Source: Qipengyuania sp. SS22
GTDB lineage: Bacteria > Pseudomonadota > Alphaproteobacteria > Sphingomonadales > Sphingomonadaceae
Reading direction: 5' to 3'
NCBI RefSeq assembly: GCF_025736935.1
Contig: NZ_CP107048.1
Span: forward strand, 1,811,501-1,875,500
DNA: 64,000 nucleotides
The notes beneath the pieces are model-generated. The model searched no databases, was not told where the DNA came from, and saw nothing but the letters and a program-made list of their open reading frames with translations. Made by a program: the position numbers and the translations under genes. Below are positions 26,979-35,760 of the stretch, in pieces; position 1 is the first letter of the stretch, and every line of letters begins with the position of its first letter.

Positions 26979-27797
26979 ATGCCGGGAACACCTACCAAGG
27001 CCTTCACCCACGGCCATGCCATTCAGGAGGACGGCAGCGTCGTCTTCGCCTGTTCGCAGGACGATGCGCTGTGGCCGTGGACGCTGATCGGCCCGCATCA
27101 CCCGGGCGCGATCCAGGCGGCGAGTTACTGGCTCGGCGTCGAGAATGCCATGGCGCTGGGCGGATGGGACCCGGACAAATGGTCGGCGCTGACCTGGACC
27201 CGTTGGAGCTGCGGTGAACCCGGCGCTGGGCGGATGGCCCGCGGCCGCTATGAACGGACGCAGATCGAAGGCAAGGAAAGCTTCTCGATCCAGCTTTACG
27301 ATGCGCAGGATGCGCCGATCTGCCACCTCGATGGTCGCGGCGTGGTATTCCGCACGCGCGATTTCGCGAAATGGCGCAAGGAGGCCAAGGACCGCGGGGA
27401 GGAGCTCGGATCGGACCGCTTCGCCTATGCCGCGCGCGAGGCGCTCGGGATCGCACCGGGCGAATTCCCCTTCCTCGGCCCGTTCGACGGCACCGCCGCC
27501 ACCGGCCTGCTCGACCACGCCAACGCCATGCCGCCCGCCCATCCCTGGCTCGACGGCTCGGGCGATCATGTGAACTCGGCGCATCTGGCCGAAGTCGCCC
27601 GGCAATTCGTCAGCCTGCTGCGCGCGGGCCGGTCGTTCCGCGTCACCGATGCCGAGATGCGCTTCGACCGCTATGTAGAACTGGGCGTACCCTTCACGGT
27701 CGAGCGGGCCGTGGGCGATGCGGATTGGGTAAGGATGCAGCTGCGCCAAGCGGGACGCGATTGCACATGGATCGACTATCGCATTGCCGAGGTCTAG
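26979..27797 (+). CDS. Conserved-looking protein of unknown function
   Basis: 272 residues, no signal peptide or membrane segment, and no family recognised with confidence. It has a run of aromatic residues at the start (ALWPWTLIGPHHPGAIQAASYWLG), then a block FSIQLYDAQDAPICHLDGRGVVFRTRDFAKWR, and a final stretch HLAEVARQFVSLLRAGRSFRVTDAEMRFDRYVELGVPF that resembles the core of hotdog-fold thioesterase or dehydratase-like proteins (low confidence). It lies between msrA and a hydrolase on the same strand. Codon use is like its neighbours. Confidence 0.7.
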   Translation: MPGTPTKAFTHGHAIQEDGSVVFACSQDDALWPWTLIGPHHPGAIQAASYWLGVENAMALGGWDPDKWSALTWTRWSCGEPGAGRMARGRYERTQIEGKESFSIQLYDAQDAPICHLDGRGVVFRTRDFAKWRKEAKDRGEELGSDRFAYAAREALGIAPGEFPFLGPFDGTAATGLLDHANAMPPAHPWLDGSGDHVNSAHLAEVARQFVSLLRAGRSFRVTDAEMRFDRYVELGVPFTVERAVGDADWVRMQLRQAGRDCTWIDYRIAEV

Positions 27798-27851
27798 CCG
27801 CCGGTCGGGGTGACTGGGGTGGTCGTCGAACATGGCTTTGCTTTTGAAGCC

Positions 27852-29282
27852 ATGACCTCCCGGGTGGCATTGATCCCTTTCCTGCAGGAACTTACCTTGC
27901 CTACAGCCTCTCGTTTCCTCGCCGTCCTGACCGCTTTGCTCCTTCCCCATGCAGCGCAGGCGCAGGTGGGCGGCGATGGGACGGAAGCGGCATTTGCGGC
28001 GTGCGCGGACGCGGGGTCGCATCTTGCGCTCGCCGACACGCAATGCGCGCTGGTATCGGCCCCGCTCGACCATGCGGCGCCCGAGCAGGACGCGATCGAC
28101 CTGTTCGTGCGCAAGATTCCCGCGCGCGGACCCGCGCAAGGCGAGCTCTGGCTGATCGCCGGGGGGCCGGGCGAATCGGGGGCCTCCTTCTACCCCTTCA
28201 TCGACACGCTGCGCGCGGCAGCGCCGGGCTTCGACCTGATCGTGCCCGATCACCGCGGCACGGGCTATTCGGCGCGGCTGTGCCCGGCCGAGGAAAGCGC
28301 GCAAAGCGACGGCGGGATGGCTTTGGAGGGGGCGGAATGGGAGAGCTGTATCGGCGCGATGCATGCCGACCCGCAGCGCACGCAATCCTTCACCATCACC
28401 AATGCCGCGCATGACATCACGCTGTTGATGAGCGAGCTGGGCAGCGGAGACCGGCGCTATCTCTATGGTGTTTCCTATGGCACGCAGCTGGTCCTGCGCA
28501 CGCTGGCGGTCACCCCGCCCGCATCGCTCGACGGGGTGATCCTCGATTCGCTCGTTCCCGCGGATGACGATATGCGCCACGACCTCAGCCGCCGCTCGCA
28601 AGTCACCGATACGATCGGGCGGCAGGTGCTGCGGCAATGCGATGCAAGCGCCGAGTGCAGCCGGTATTTCGACCGCCCGCTGGAACAGGCGGTGGCCGAC
28701 CTCCTCGCCGATCCGGCCCTGTCGGAGCCGCTCGGGGCGAACCCGAAATATCTGCTCGCAGCGCTGATCGACTTTCCCGAGACGCGCGCGATCCTGCCCT
28801 ATGTGATTGCCGGTCTGCGCCGGGGCGAGACCGCGTGGCTGGATCATGCCAAAGCGCAGCTGGGCGGCGTACAGGCGCGGTTCGCGGCGTTTCCGCAATT
28901 CGGGTCCTCGATCCCGCTGGTCAGCCTGATCAGCCGGTCGGAGAACAATCGCCGCCCCGATCTGACCGCCGAGATGATCGCCGAAGAGGAGGCCGGACTG
29001 CTGTTCGCCAGCCCGCTGCCCCGCCATTTGCTGCCGGGCGGCTTCCCGACATACGATGCGGGCGAGGCGCTGGGACGGATACCCGCAAGCCTCCCGCCCA
29101 CGCTGGTGCTGCAGGGCAAGCTCGATCCCAAGACCGCCTATGACGGCGCGGCTGCCTATGTCGACCGGCTTGGCGCGGCGGGCAAAATCGAATTGTCCGC
29201 CAGCGCGACCGCGCCGCATTATCTGCTGATGACCGATCCGGACTTCTTCATCACCGAAGTCGGGGACTTTATCGGCGAATGA
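27852..29282 (+). CDS. Exported alpha/beta hydrolase (proline iminopeptidase/TAP-like)
   Basis: About 476 residues with a signal peptide ending HAAQAQ. The oxyanion region GGPGESGAS, the VPDHRGTGYS strand, the nucleophile elbow YGVSYGTQL, and C-terminal PTLVLQGKLDPKTAY with the His in APHYLLM mark an alpha/beta hydrolase of the type with a TAP-like C-terminal domain, which cleave N-terminal residues or esters. Start is uncertain: ATG 27852 lies inside an 8-bp inverted repeat (CATGGCTT/AAGCCATG, 27831-27854), and a TTG at 27897 has a better placed AGGA and a compact signal peptide. It ends one base before the convergent rsmB stop. Confidence 0.82.
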   Translation: MTSRVALIPFLQELTLPTASRFLAVLTALLLPHAAQAQVGGDGTEAAFAACADAGSHLALADTQCALVSAPLDHAAPEQDAIDLFVRKIPARGPAQGELWLIAGGPGESGASFYPFIDTLRAAAPGFDLIVPDHRGTGYSARLCPAEESAQSDGGMALEGAEWESCIGAMHADPQRTQSFTITNAAHDITLLMSELGSGDRRYLYGVSYGTQLVLRTLAVTPPASLDGVILDSLVPADDDMRHDLSRRSQVTDTIGRQVLRQCDASAECSRYFDRPLEQAVADLLADPALSEPLGANPKYLLAALIDFPETRAILPYVIAGLRRGETAWLDHAKAQLGGVQARFAAFPQFGSSIPLVSLISRSENNRRPDLTAEMIAEEEAGLLFASPLPRHLLPGGFPTYDAGEALGRIPASLPPTLVLQGKLDPKTAYDGAAAYVDRLGAAGKIELSASATAPHYLLMTDPDFFITEVGDFIGE

Positions 29283-30533
29283 TCAGGCTTCGCGTCGCCA
29301 GCGGGCGATGAAGAACCCGTCGAGGCCGCCCGCTTCAAAGAGCATGCCGGGGTCGGTGCGGATCCAGCCCTCAGCAGTAGCCGCCAGCCCTGCCGGCAAT
29401 TCGTCCGGCTGGACCGGAGCCAAGGGCATAGCGAAGGCGTCCGTCTGGTCCTCGCCCTCCTCGCGTTCGAGCGAGCAGGTCGCATAGACCAGCGTGCCGC
29501 CCGGCTTGAGCCAGCCCTGCGCCTGTTGCAGCAATGCGGTCTGGAGTTCGGCCATCTCCTCGATCTGCCGCGTACCGATCCGGTGCAGCACATCGGGATG
29601 GCGGCGGGCGGTGCCCGTGGCGGTGCAGGGCGCGTCGAGCAGGATGGCGTCGAACTGATGCCTGGGCTCCCATTTCAGCGCATCGGCGCGGACGGTATTG
29701 GCCTTCAGCCCGGTGCGCTTGAGGTTCGCCTTGAGCAGGTCGAGCCGGCGCTTGGAAATATCGAGCGCGGTGACCTGCCAGCCCTGCGCCGCCAGTTGCA
29801 GCGTCTTGCCACCCGGCGCGGCGCACAGGTCGAGCACATGGCGCCCCCCTGACCCGTCGGTGCCCTGCCCCAGCAGTCGCGCAGGCAGCGAAGCGGCGAG
29901 GTCCTGCACCCACCACGCACCCTCGGCAAAGCCGGGCAGCGTCTCGACATTGGCGCCGCGCGGCAGGCGCAGGTGGCCGGGCATCAGGGTGTCGGCGGAA
30001 AGCTGGACTTGCCAGTGCGCGGTTTCGGTTGGATCGCGCAACGTCAGGTCGAGCGGGGGTGGTTCGGCAAGACCGGCGGCCATCGCCTCGGCCCGCTCAC
30101 CCCAGCGCGCCGCGACTTCGGCGGGCAGCGTCGGCGCGGCAGGCAGCACCGCTTCGCGCTTGGTCAGCGTCGAGAACACGCCATGCGCCAGCCGCCGCGG
30201 ACCGCCCGCGAGCAGGTCGAGCCCCGTCGCCACCACCGCATGCGGCGGCGTGCCCAGCCGCAGCCACTGCGCAAGCATCATCCGCAGCACCATGCGCGCC
30301 TTGGCGTCGTGCGGCAGCGGCTTCTTGGTGGCGTTGTCGATCAGCGCGTCGAGATCGACCAGCCAGCGCAATACTTCGCTGGCGATGGCGCGCGCGAGCG
30401 CCTTGTCCTCGAACTTGCGCAAATCCTTGGTCGCGGTGTTGAAGGCGATGTCGAGCGTCTCGCCGCGGCGGAACACGGCGTCGAGCAGGCGCAGCGCGGC
30501 GCGGCGTGCGTGGATACCTTGGGGTTGGGCCAT
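29283..30533 (-). CDS. rsmB: 16S rRNA (cytosine-5)-methyltransferase, RsmB family
   Basis: 416 residues. The first 130 form a NusB-like RNA-binding domain (ARRAALRLLDAVFRRGETLD, LARAIASEVLRWL). The catalytic domain has SAM motif I DLCAAPGGKTLQLA, motif IV LDAPCTATGTARRHPDV with a catalytic Cys, and motif VI YATCSLEREEGE with the second Cys. RsmB methylates 16S rRNA C967. Alphaproteobacterial homologues act on 16S positions not always proved. It diverges from the small SDHAF4-like gene, with about 55 bases between starts. Confidence 0.92.
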   Translation of the reverse strand: MAQPQGIHARRAALRLLDAVFRRGETLDIAFNTATKDLRKFEDKALARAIASEVLRWLVDLDALIDNATKKPLPHDAKARMVLRMMLAQWLRLGTPPHAVVATGLDLLAGGPRRLAHGVFSTLTKREAVLPAAPTLPAEVAARWGERAEAMAAGLAEPPPLDLTLRDPTETAHWQVQLSADTLMPGHLRLPRGANVETLPGFAEGAWWVQDLAASLPARLLGQGTDGSGGRHVLDLCAAPGGKTLQLAAQGWQVTALDISKRRLDLLKANLKRTGLKANTVRADALKWEPRHQFDAILLDAPCTATGTARRHPDVLHRIGTRQIEEMAELQTALLQQAQGWLKPGGTLVYATCSLEREEGEDQTDAFAMPLAPVQPDELPAGLAATAEGWIRTDPGMLFEAGGLDGFFIARWRREA

Positions 30534-30588
30534 GGCCGCGCCCCTACCCGCACTTGCACAAAGCCGCCAGCGGCATCATCTTGGCACC

Positions 30589-30747
30589 ATGCCCAAACGC
30601 GCCACCACCCGCCCCGCAGGGTTCGAAAAGCCCGCCCATTGGACCAACGACGCCCCGCCCGCGCCCAGGAAGGGCAGCGATGACGAGGAGCTCAGCCCGA
30701 CGCGCTATGGCGACTGGGTGAAGGACGGCATCGCGATCGATTTCTGA
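30589..30747 (+). CDS. SDHAF4/DUF1674-like succinate dehydrogenase assembly factor
   Basis: A 52-residue protein, too short for most ORF searches. The family's C-terminal motif is present as SPTRYGDWVKDGIAIDF, preceded by a basic, Pro-rich N-terminus (PKRATTRPAGFEKPAHW). DUF1674 (SDHAF4) proteins bind flavinylated SdhA and promote succinate dehydrogenase assembly in mitochondria; alphaproteobacteria carry the same small protein. The sdh operon is not in this window. The last residue of the family is usually CTDF; here it ends IAIDF, a small difference. Confidence 0.78.
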   Translation: MPKRATTRPAGFEKPAHWTNDAPPAPRKGSDDEELSPTRYGDWVKDGIAIDF

Positions 30748-30763
30748 AATGATGTTCCGGTTG

Positions 30764-30958
30764 CGCACCGACATCCGTCGGTGCGTCCTCGGGGCTGTTC
30801 CTCCGCTTCGCTACGGACCCCTGCGGGCGGGCAGTCGCCCTTGCCGGCCCTCATTCCGGGCCGGGGCTAGCACTACTCGATCGCTCGGCGAGATTCCCCG
30901 CGCCGCAGGCGAGGCAAGGCCGACTGGCCGCCCGCAGCGACGCGACCGTCAGGTCGCG
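30764..30958. repeat. Convergent spacer with four hairpins (REP-like)
   Basis: The 238-base gap between the SDHAF4-like gene and the P450 gene is packed with inverted repeats: CGCACCGAC/GTCGGTGCG (9 bp, 30764-30785), GGGCG/CGCCC (30825-30840), CCGGCCC/GGGCCGG (30844-30864) and CGCGACC/GGTCGCG (30941-30958). None has a clear T-tract. The pattern looks like a REP-like intergenic element rather than a simple terminator. No open frame or promoter is seen in the gap. Confidence 0.5.
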
Positions 30959-30985
30959 TGAGCGAGGATGCCCGATAAAACCGAG

Positions 30986-32398
30986 TCAGATCGCCGTAAG
31001 CTTGATCTTGAGCCCGTCCTTGGGCTTGGGGATCGGCCACGCCTGCCATTCGGGATCGCCCGCCGCAAGTTCGATACGGTAGCGCGGCAGCATTTGCGCC
31101 AGCAGGATCTTCACCTGCATATAAGCGAAGTGCAGCCCGAGGCACATATGCGCGCCGCCGCCGAAGGGGACCCAGGCGTATTTGTGGCGGGTCTTCACCT
31201 GGTCGGGCGTAAAGCGCATCGGATCGAAGGTGTAGGGATTGTCCCAATGCTCTTCGTCGTGATGCGTATAGTGGATGTTGATCCCGACATGCGTGCCCGC
31301 GGGGATGTGATAGCCGCCATATTCGAAGGATTTGAGCGCACGGCGCGGCATCGACGGCACCGGCGGGACGAAGCGCAGCGCTTCCTTGAACGCCATTTCG
31401 GTCAGGTCGAGCTTGCCCAGATCGTCATATTCGAGATCGCGCGGGCGGCCATTGGCATCGCTGCCCCCGGTGACCGCGGCGATTTCGTCGCGCAGCCGGT
31501 CCTGCCATTCGGGATGCTTGGCGAGCAGCCACAGCAGCGAAGTGGCGCTGGAGGTGATAGTGTCGTGCGCGGCCATCATCAGGAAGTTCATGTGGTCGAC
31601 CACCTCGTCGACCGGCATCAGGCTGCCGTCTTCGTATTCGGCAGTGGCAAACTGGCTGAACATGTCCTGCCCGCCGCCCTCGGCGCGGCGGCGATGCGTT
31701 TCGCGCGTAAAATAATCGACCAGGAAGGCGCGGCCATCGACGCCGCGCTTCATTTGGGTGAACGGCAGCGGCTTGCGCACCGGTGCGACGCTGGCCTGGA
31801 CCATGTCGACGAAGGCGGTGTTGATGCGGTCAGCCTCGGGGCCCCACGGAATGCCGATGAAACTGTCGGCAGCCAAATCCAGCGTCAGTTCCTTGATCGA
31901 GGGATAGAAGAGCATTTCGGCGTTCGGGCCATTGCCGCCCCATTCCTCGACCCGCTTGGCGATGCCGCGGTTCAGCGCGTCCGCATAATGCCGCATCGGG
32001 CCGGGCTTGAACGCGATCGACAGCGCCCGGCGATCGGCACGGTGATGGTCGAAATCGATCAGCATCAGACCGCGCGGGAACAGCTTGTCGAGGATCGGCC
32101 CCCAGCCCTGTTCGGAGCTGAAGATCTTGTCGCGGTTCATCAGCAGCATCTCGTTGGCCTCGGCCCCGATCAGCGCGACGTTCCAGCCACCAAAGGCCTT
32201 GTTCTTGTAAACGCGGCCGTATTTTTCGACCATCCGCTGTGTCTGGCCATGCGGGTCGGCGAGCATCTTGAAAGTGTTGCCGACGATCGGCCAGCCTCCC
32301 TCACCGGGAATATGCGCAAGCGCATCATCGCCAGGATTGCCTTCCTGCCAATGCGATGGCGCGGTCTCGGCAGGATGGTGCGGGGCAAGCGTGGCCAT
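30986..32398 (-). CDS. Cytochrome P450
   Basis: 470 residues. The heme ligand Cys419 is in FGGGAHMCLG, the ExxR of the K helix is EALR with the downstream PMRF segment, and the I-helix oxygen-activation motif reads AAHDTITSS, with His-Asp-Thr instead of the usual Gly-Asp/Glu-Thr. No membrane anchor is present, so it is soluble and needs ferredoxin partners; none is adjacent. The start is the ATG at 32398, with a 23-base palindromic operator just upstream. It follows hemH, which makes the cofactor it needs. Substrate is unknown. Confidence 0.92.
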   Translation of the reverse strand: MATLAPHHPAETAPSHWQEGNPGDDALAHIPGEGGWPIVGNTFKMLADPHGQTQRMVEKYGRVYKNKAFGGWNVALIGAEANEMLLMNRDKIFSSEQGWGPILDKLFPRGLMLIDFDHHRADRRALSIAFKPGPMRHYADALNRGIAKRVEEWGGNGPNAEMLFYPSIKELTLDLAADSFIGIPWGPEADRINTAFVDMVQASVAPVRKPLPFTQMKRGVDGRAFLVDYFTRETHRRRAEGGGQDMFSQFATAEYEDGSLMPVDEVVDHMNFLMMAAHDTITSSATSLLWLLAKHPEWQDRLRDEIAAVTGGSDANGRPRDLEYDDLGKLDLTEMAFKEALRFVPPVPSMPRRALKSFEYGGYHIPAGTHVGINIHYTHHDEEHWDNPYTFDPMRFTPDQVKTRHKYAWVPFGGGAHMCLGLHFAYMQVKILLAQMLPRYRIELAAGDPEWQAWPIPKPKDGLKIKLTAI

Positions 32399-32408
32399 TA
32401 GGTAGCTC

Positions 32409-32431
32409 CTTACAACTTACTTTGTTGTAAG
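32409..32431. promoter_or_regulatory. Palindromic operator upstream of the P450 gene
   Basis: CTTACAAC, a 7-base spacer (TTACTTT) and GTTGTAAG form a perfect 8-bp inverted repeat of 23 bases in the 39-base gap between hemH and the P450 start. Its length and spacing are typical of TetR-family operators, often found in front of P450 genes in sphingomonads and actinobacteria. No regulator gene is next to it in this window. Confidence 0.6.
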
Positions 32432-32437
32432 TAGGTT

Positions 32438-33466
32438 TTACGCGGGAATCCACCCCGCCAATTCGCGGCGCAGCAAAGTTTCGAGCATGCCCAGGCCGGC
32501 AGCGGACGTATTGAGGCAGGAAAGCGCGGCAAACTGCGCTCCGCCCGCGTCGGTGAACTGTTCGCGTCCCTGGATTGCCAGCTCTTCCAGCGTCTCGAGG
32601 CAATCCGCCGAAAAGCCCGGCGCAGCGACTGCCAGCCGCTTGGTGCCCGCCTGTGCTTCCTCGGCGAAGGTGTCGTCGGTCGCGGGGCCAAGCCATTTGG
32701 CCGGCCCGAAGCGCGACTGGAAGGTCGTGCGGAACCGCAGGCCCGGCCGGACCAGCCGCTCCTGCAGCAGCCGCGAGGTCTTCTGACAGTGGCAATGATA
32801 GGGATCGCCCAGTTCCAGCGTGCGCCGCGGCATGCCGTGGAAGCTTAACAGCAGCACTTCGGGAGCGAAATCGAGCGCATCGAGCTGGCGCGACAGATCC
32901 TGTGCCAGCGCATCGATATAGGCCGGATCGTCGTGATAGGGCGGCAGCGTGCGCAGCGAGGGCTGCCACCGCATTTCCCGCAGCTTGTCCGCAGCCTTGT
33001 CCACAACCGTCGCGGTCGTGGCGGCGGAGTATTGCGGGTAGAGCGGAGCGAGCAGGATCCGTTCGCACCCGGCGTCCATCAGCGCCTGGATGCGTTCGGG
33101 AATCGCCGGAGTGCCATAGCGCATCGCCCAGTCGACCATGACCCCGTCGCCCAGCCGGGCCTGCATTGCCGCGGCCTGGTCGCGCGTGATGACTGCCAGC
33201 GGCGAACCTTCCTTGGTCCACACCTGCTGATAGGCATGCGCACTTTTCTTCGGACGCGTATTGAGGATAATTCCGCGCAAGATCGGCTGCCAGGCGATCG
33301 GCGGGATTTCGACCACGCGGCGATCGGACAGGAATTCACCGAGATAGCGTTTCACCGGTCCCTTTTCGGGGGCATCGGGCGTCCCGAGGTTGACGATCAG
33401 CACGCCGACCTTGCCCGATTTCACCGGCGGATGGTCGGCGGGTAATTTCTGTTCTTGCCAGGTCAT
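32438..33466 (-). CDS. hemH: Ferrochelatase
   Basis: 342 residues. HemH inserts Fe2+ into protoporphyrin IX. Family blocks: VGVLIVNLGTPDAPEKGPVKRYLGEFLSDRRV, the LAPLYPQYSAATTATV strand, the catalytic His in LLLSFHGMPRRTL, and the CHCQKTSRLL region. The ATG at 33466 shares four bases with the stop of the molybdenum-hydroxylase-like gene, so they are translationally coupled. A gene for a heme-using P450 follows. Confidence 0.95.
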   Translation of the reverse strand: MTWQEQKLPADHPPVKSGKVGVLIVNLGTPDAPEKGPVKRYLGEFLSDRRVVEIPPIAWQPILRGIILNTRPKKSAHAYQQVWTKEGSPLAVITRDQAAAMQARLGDGVMVDWAMRYGTPAIPERIQALMDAGCERILLAPLYPQYSAATTATVVDKAADKLREMRWQPSLRTLPPYHDDPAYIDALAQDLSRQLDALDFAPEVLLLSFHGMPRRTLELGDPYHCHCQKTSRLLQERLVRPGLRFRTTFQSRFGPAKWLGPATDDTFAEEAQAGTKRLAVAAPGFSADCLETLEELAIQGREQFTDAGGAQFAALSCLNTSAAGLGMLETLLRRELAGWIPA

Positions 33467-35760
33467 AGACCCTCCGAAAGCAATGGCAGGCGGCGAAAGC
33501 GCACTCCGGTCGCCGAGTAAAGCGCATTCGCGATAGCGGGGGGCGCCACCGCCACGCCAAGTTCGCCCGGATCGAAGGGCGGGGCGTCGCTGGCGAGAAA
33601 ATCGACCACGATTTCGGGACAATCCGTCAGCGTCGGCAGCCCCAGACCGGCAAGGCGGGCCGGGACCGGTCTGCCTTCCTCATAGGCAACGCTCGACCCG
33701 GTCGCGAGCGACAGACCGAAGATCAGCCCGCCCTCGACCTGCTGGCGCGCGATATCGGCATTGACCACGCGCCCGATATCGACCGCGACATGCAGCTTGG
33801 TCACGCGCACCCCGCCTTCGCCCAGCGCGGCCTGCGCGACACAGGCGATCCGGCCGCCGGTATCGGGCGTGCCCATCCGCACCATCGCCAGCCCCTGACC
33901 GGTGCCGCGGCGGCCGCCGTCCCATCCCGCGAGCCGCGTCGCGCGGCGCAGCGTGTCGGCCATGCGCGGCATCCGGCCGAGCATTTCCATGCGGTAGAGC
34001 ATCGGATCGCGCCCGGCGCGTTCGGCCAGTTCGTCGATGAAGCTCTCGATGAAGAAGGCGTTGTAGGCGATTGCATTGCCGCGCAGCCGCCCGGTCGGGA
34101 AAGGCAAGGTCACCGGCAGGTGGTCGATGGCGACATGCTCGATTCCATAGGGCGGCAGCGCGCCGTCGCACGCCAGCGCATCGGCCTTGCCCGCCGCCTG
34201 CTCCAACGCGGCCTGCGGGGTCTTGTTGTCGAACAGGCGATAGCCGAATTCGCGCGCGGTGGCCGGCATCGCCAGTCGGGCCCGCCAGGCGGCAATCCGC
34301 CCGCCGCTGGCCGCCTCGAAACCCGCTTCGAGCCGCGCGCTGACCGGAGTGCGTACGGGAAGCGACTGCAATTCCTGCGCGCGCGGCCAGGTCAGCTGGA
34401 CCGGGCGCCCGATCTCCTTGGCGATCTGCGCGACCTCGATCGCGTGACGCCGTTCGAGTCGCGCGTCGAAACTGCCGCCTGCCGCAGTCGGATAGAGCAC
34501 GACATTATGCGGCGCGATACCGATCGCCTTGGCTGCCGCACGCCGGGTGAGTTCGGGGGCCTGCGCGGCGATCCACAGTTCCAGCTTGCCGCCATCGTAG
34601 CGCGCGGTGGCACTGGCGGTTTCGATCGTCGCATGGACCGCGGGGCCGACCGCATAGGTCTGTGTGTAGTCGGGGCGCGCGAGCAATTCGTCGGCATCGC
34701 CCAGGGCCAGCGTGCGCCTGGGCTCGACCGTGCCATGCGCTTCGCCGAGTGCATCGAGCGCCGCCGCGCTTTCGACCGCGGGCGGTCCGGCAAACACCGG
34801 GCGCATCGCCTTGAGCGCCTGCTCGGCAACCCACCAGCTTTCGGCCACTGCGGCGAGATAGCGCCTGGATTTCACCACCCCGACCAGGCCGTTGAGCCCC
34901 TCGACCCCCGCCGCTTCGAACCCCGACAGGTCGGGCTTGCCCAGCGGCCCGTGGCGGATCGAGGCGAAGACCATTCCCGGCAGGCGGATGTCACCGGCAA
35001 ACAGGAAGCTGCCATCGACCTTGGCGGGCAGGTCGAGCCGAGGGAAATCGGGCGCCAGTTCGGCCTCGGCGGGCACGGGATCCTCGCCCGCAGGCGCTAC
35101 GCGAAGGGGCGGCGGATCGGGGGGATCAAGTTCGGCGGCCTCCGCCACCAGCGCGCCGAAGCCCAGTTGCTGTTCGGCGTGGCGGACGAAGCCGCGTTCG
35201 ACCAGGCATTCTTCCCAGTCCACGTCCCAGCGTTCGGCCGCCGCCATCGCCAGCAGCGCGCGCGCGGTCGCCGCGGCTTCGCGCAGCGGCAATTCATACG
35301 CAGCGAGCGAGGTCCCGTCCGCGGTCGCGGCAAACGCATTGCTGCGCGCGTAAGTCTCCGCCAGCTGGCTCGCGGGATCGCTGGCGAGGCTGGGCAGGTT
35401 GGACCACAGCGGCGCCCATTTCGCGGCCAGCGGAATATTGGCGTAAAGCCCCGCGGGCGGGGTCGGTTCGACCGCGACCTGGCGCCAGTCAGCTCCCAGT
35501 TCGACCGCCACCACCTGTGCCAGCACGGTCGTGACGCCCTGCCCCATTTCGAGCTGCGGCACCGCCGCGGTGACCACTCCGTCGCGGCCGATGGTAATCC
35601 AGCCGCCGAAGTCGCGTTCATTGGGTCCGGGGGTCAGCGGGCTGGTATAATGGCGCGGCCACAACCACCAGGCTACGCCCAGCCCCCCGCCGACCGCTGC
35701 GCCCGCAATCAGCTGGCGCCGCGTTACGGGAAGTGCGCCTAGCTTTGCGCGCCAATCCAT
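33463..35760 (-). CDS. Isoquinoline 1-oxidoreductase beta-like molybdopterin-binding subunit
   Basis: 765 residues of the xanthine dehydrogenase family, IorB-like. A twin-arginine type leader (VTRRQLIAGAAVGGGLGVAWWLWP) suggests export with the cofactor in place. Molybdopterin-domain blocks include QLEMGQGVTTVLAQ, GGSFDARLERRHAIEVAQIA and the final GELGVAVAPPAIANALYSATGVRFR, where the catalytic Glu is expected. The 2Fe-2S subunit (IorA) is not in the neighbourhood, so the electron partner must be elsewhere or absent. Start is ATG 35760; it overlaps the mrp stop by 22 bases. Confidence 0.85.
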   Translation of the reverse strand: MDWRAKLGALPVTRRQLIAGAAVGGGLGVAWWLWPRHYTSPLTPGPNERDFGGWITIGRDGVVTAAVPQLEMGQGVTTVLAQVVAVELGADWRQVAVEPTPPAGLYANIPLAAKWAPLWSNLPSLASDPASQLAETYARSNAFAATADGTSLAAYELPLREAAATARALLAMAAAERWDVDWEECLVERGFVRHAEQQLGFGALVAEAAELDPPDPPPLRVAPAGEDPVPAEAELAPDFPRLDLPAKVDGSFLFAGDIRLPGMVFASIRHGPLGKPDLSGFEAAGVEGLNGLVGVVKSRRYLAAVAESWWVAEQALKAMRPVFAGPPAVESAAALDALGEAHGTVEPRRTLALGDADELLARPDYTQTYAVGPAVHATIETASATARYDGGKLELWIAAQAPELTRRAAAKAIGIAPHNVVLYPTAAGGSFDARLERRHAIEVAQIAKEIGRPVQLTWPRAQELQSLPVRTPVSARLEAGFEAASGGRIAAWRARLAMPATAREFGYRLFDNKTPQAALEQAAGKADALACDGALPPYGIEHVAIDHLPVTLPFPTGRLRGNAIAYNAFFIESFIDELAERAGRDPMLYRMEMLGRMPRMADTLRRATRLAGWDGGRRGTGQGLAMVRMGTPDTGGRIACVAQAALGEGGVRVTKLHVAVDIGRVVNADIARQQVEGGLIFGLSLATGSSVAYEEGRPVPARLAGLGLPTLTDCPEIVVDFLASDAPPFDPGELGVAVAPPAIANALYSATGVRFRRLPLLSEGL

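Noticed and set aside
26826..29219. A 797-codon open frame on the minus strand
   Set aside because: It runs antisense to two genes, one of which has a full alpha/beta hydrolase motif set and a signal peptide.
33790..35742. A 650-codon plus-strand frame
   Set aside because: It is antisense to the molybdenum-hydroxylase-like gene.
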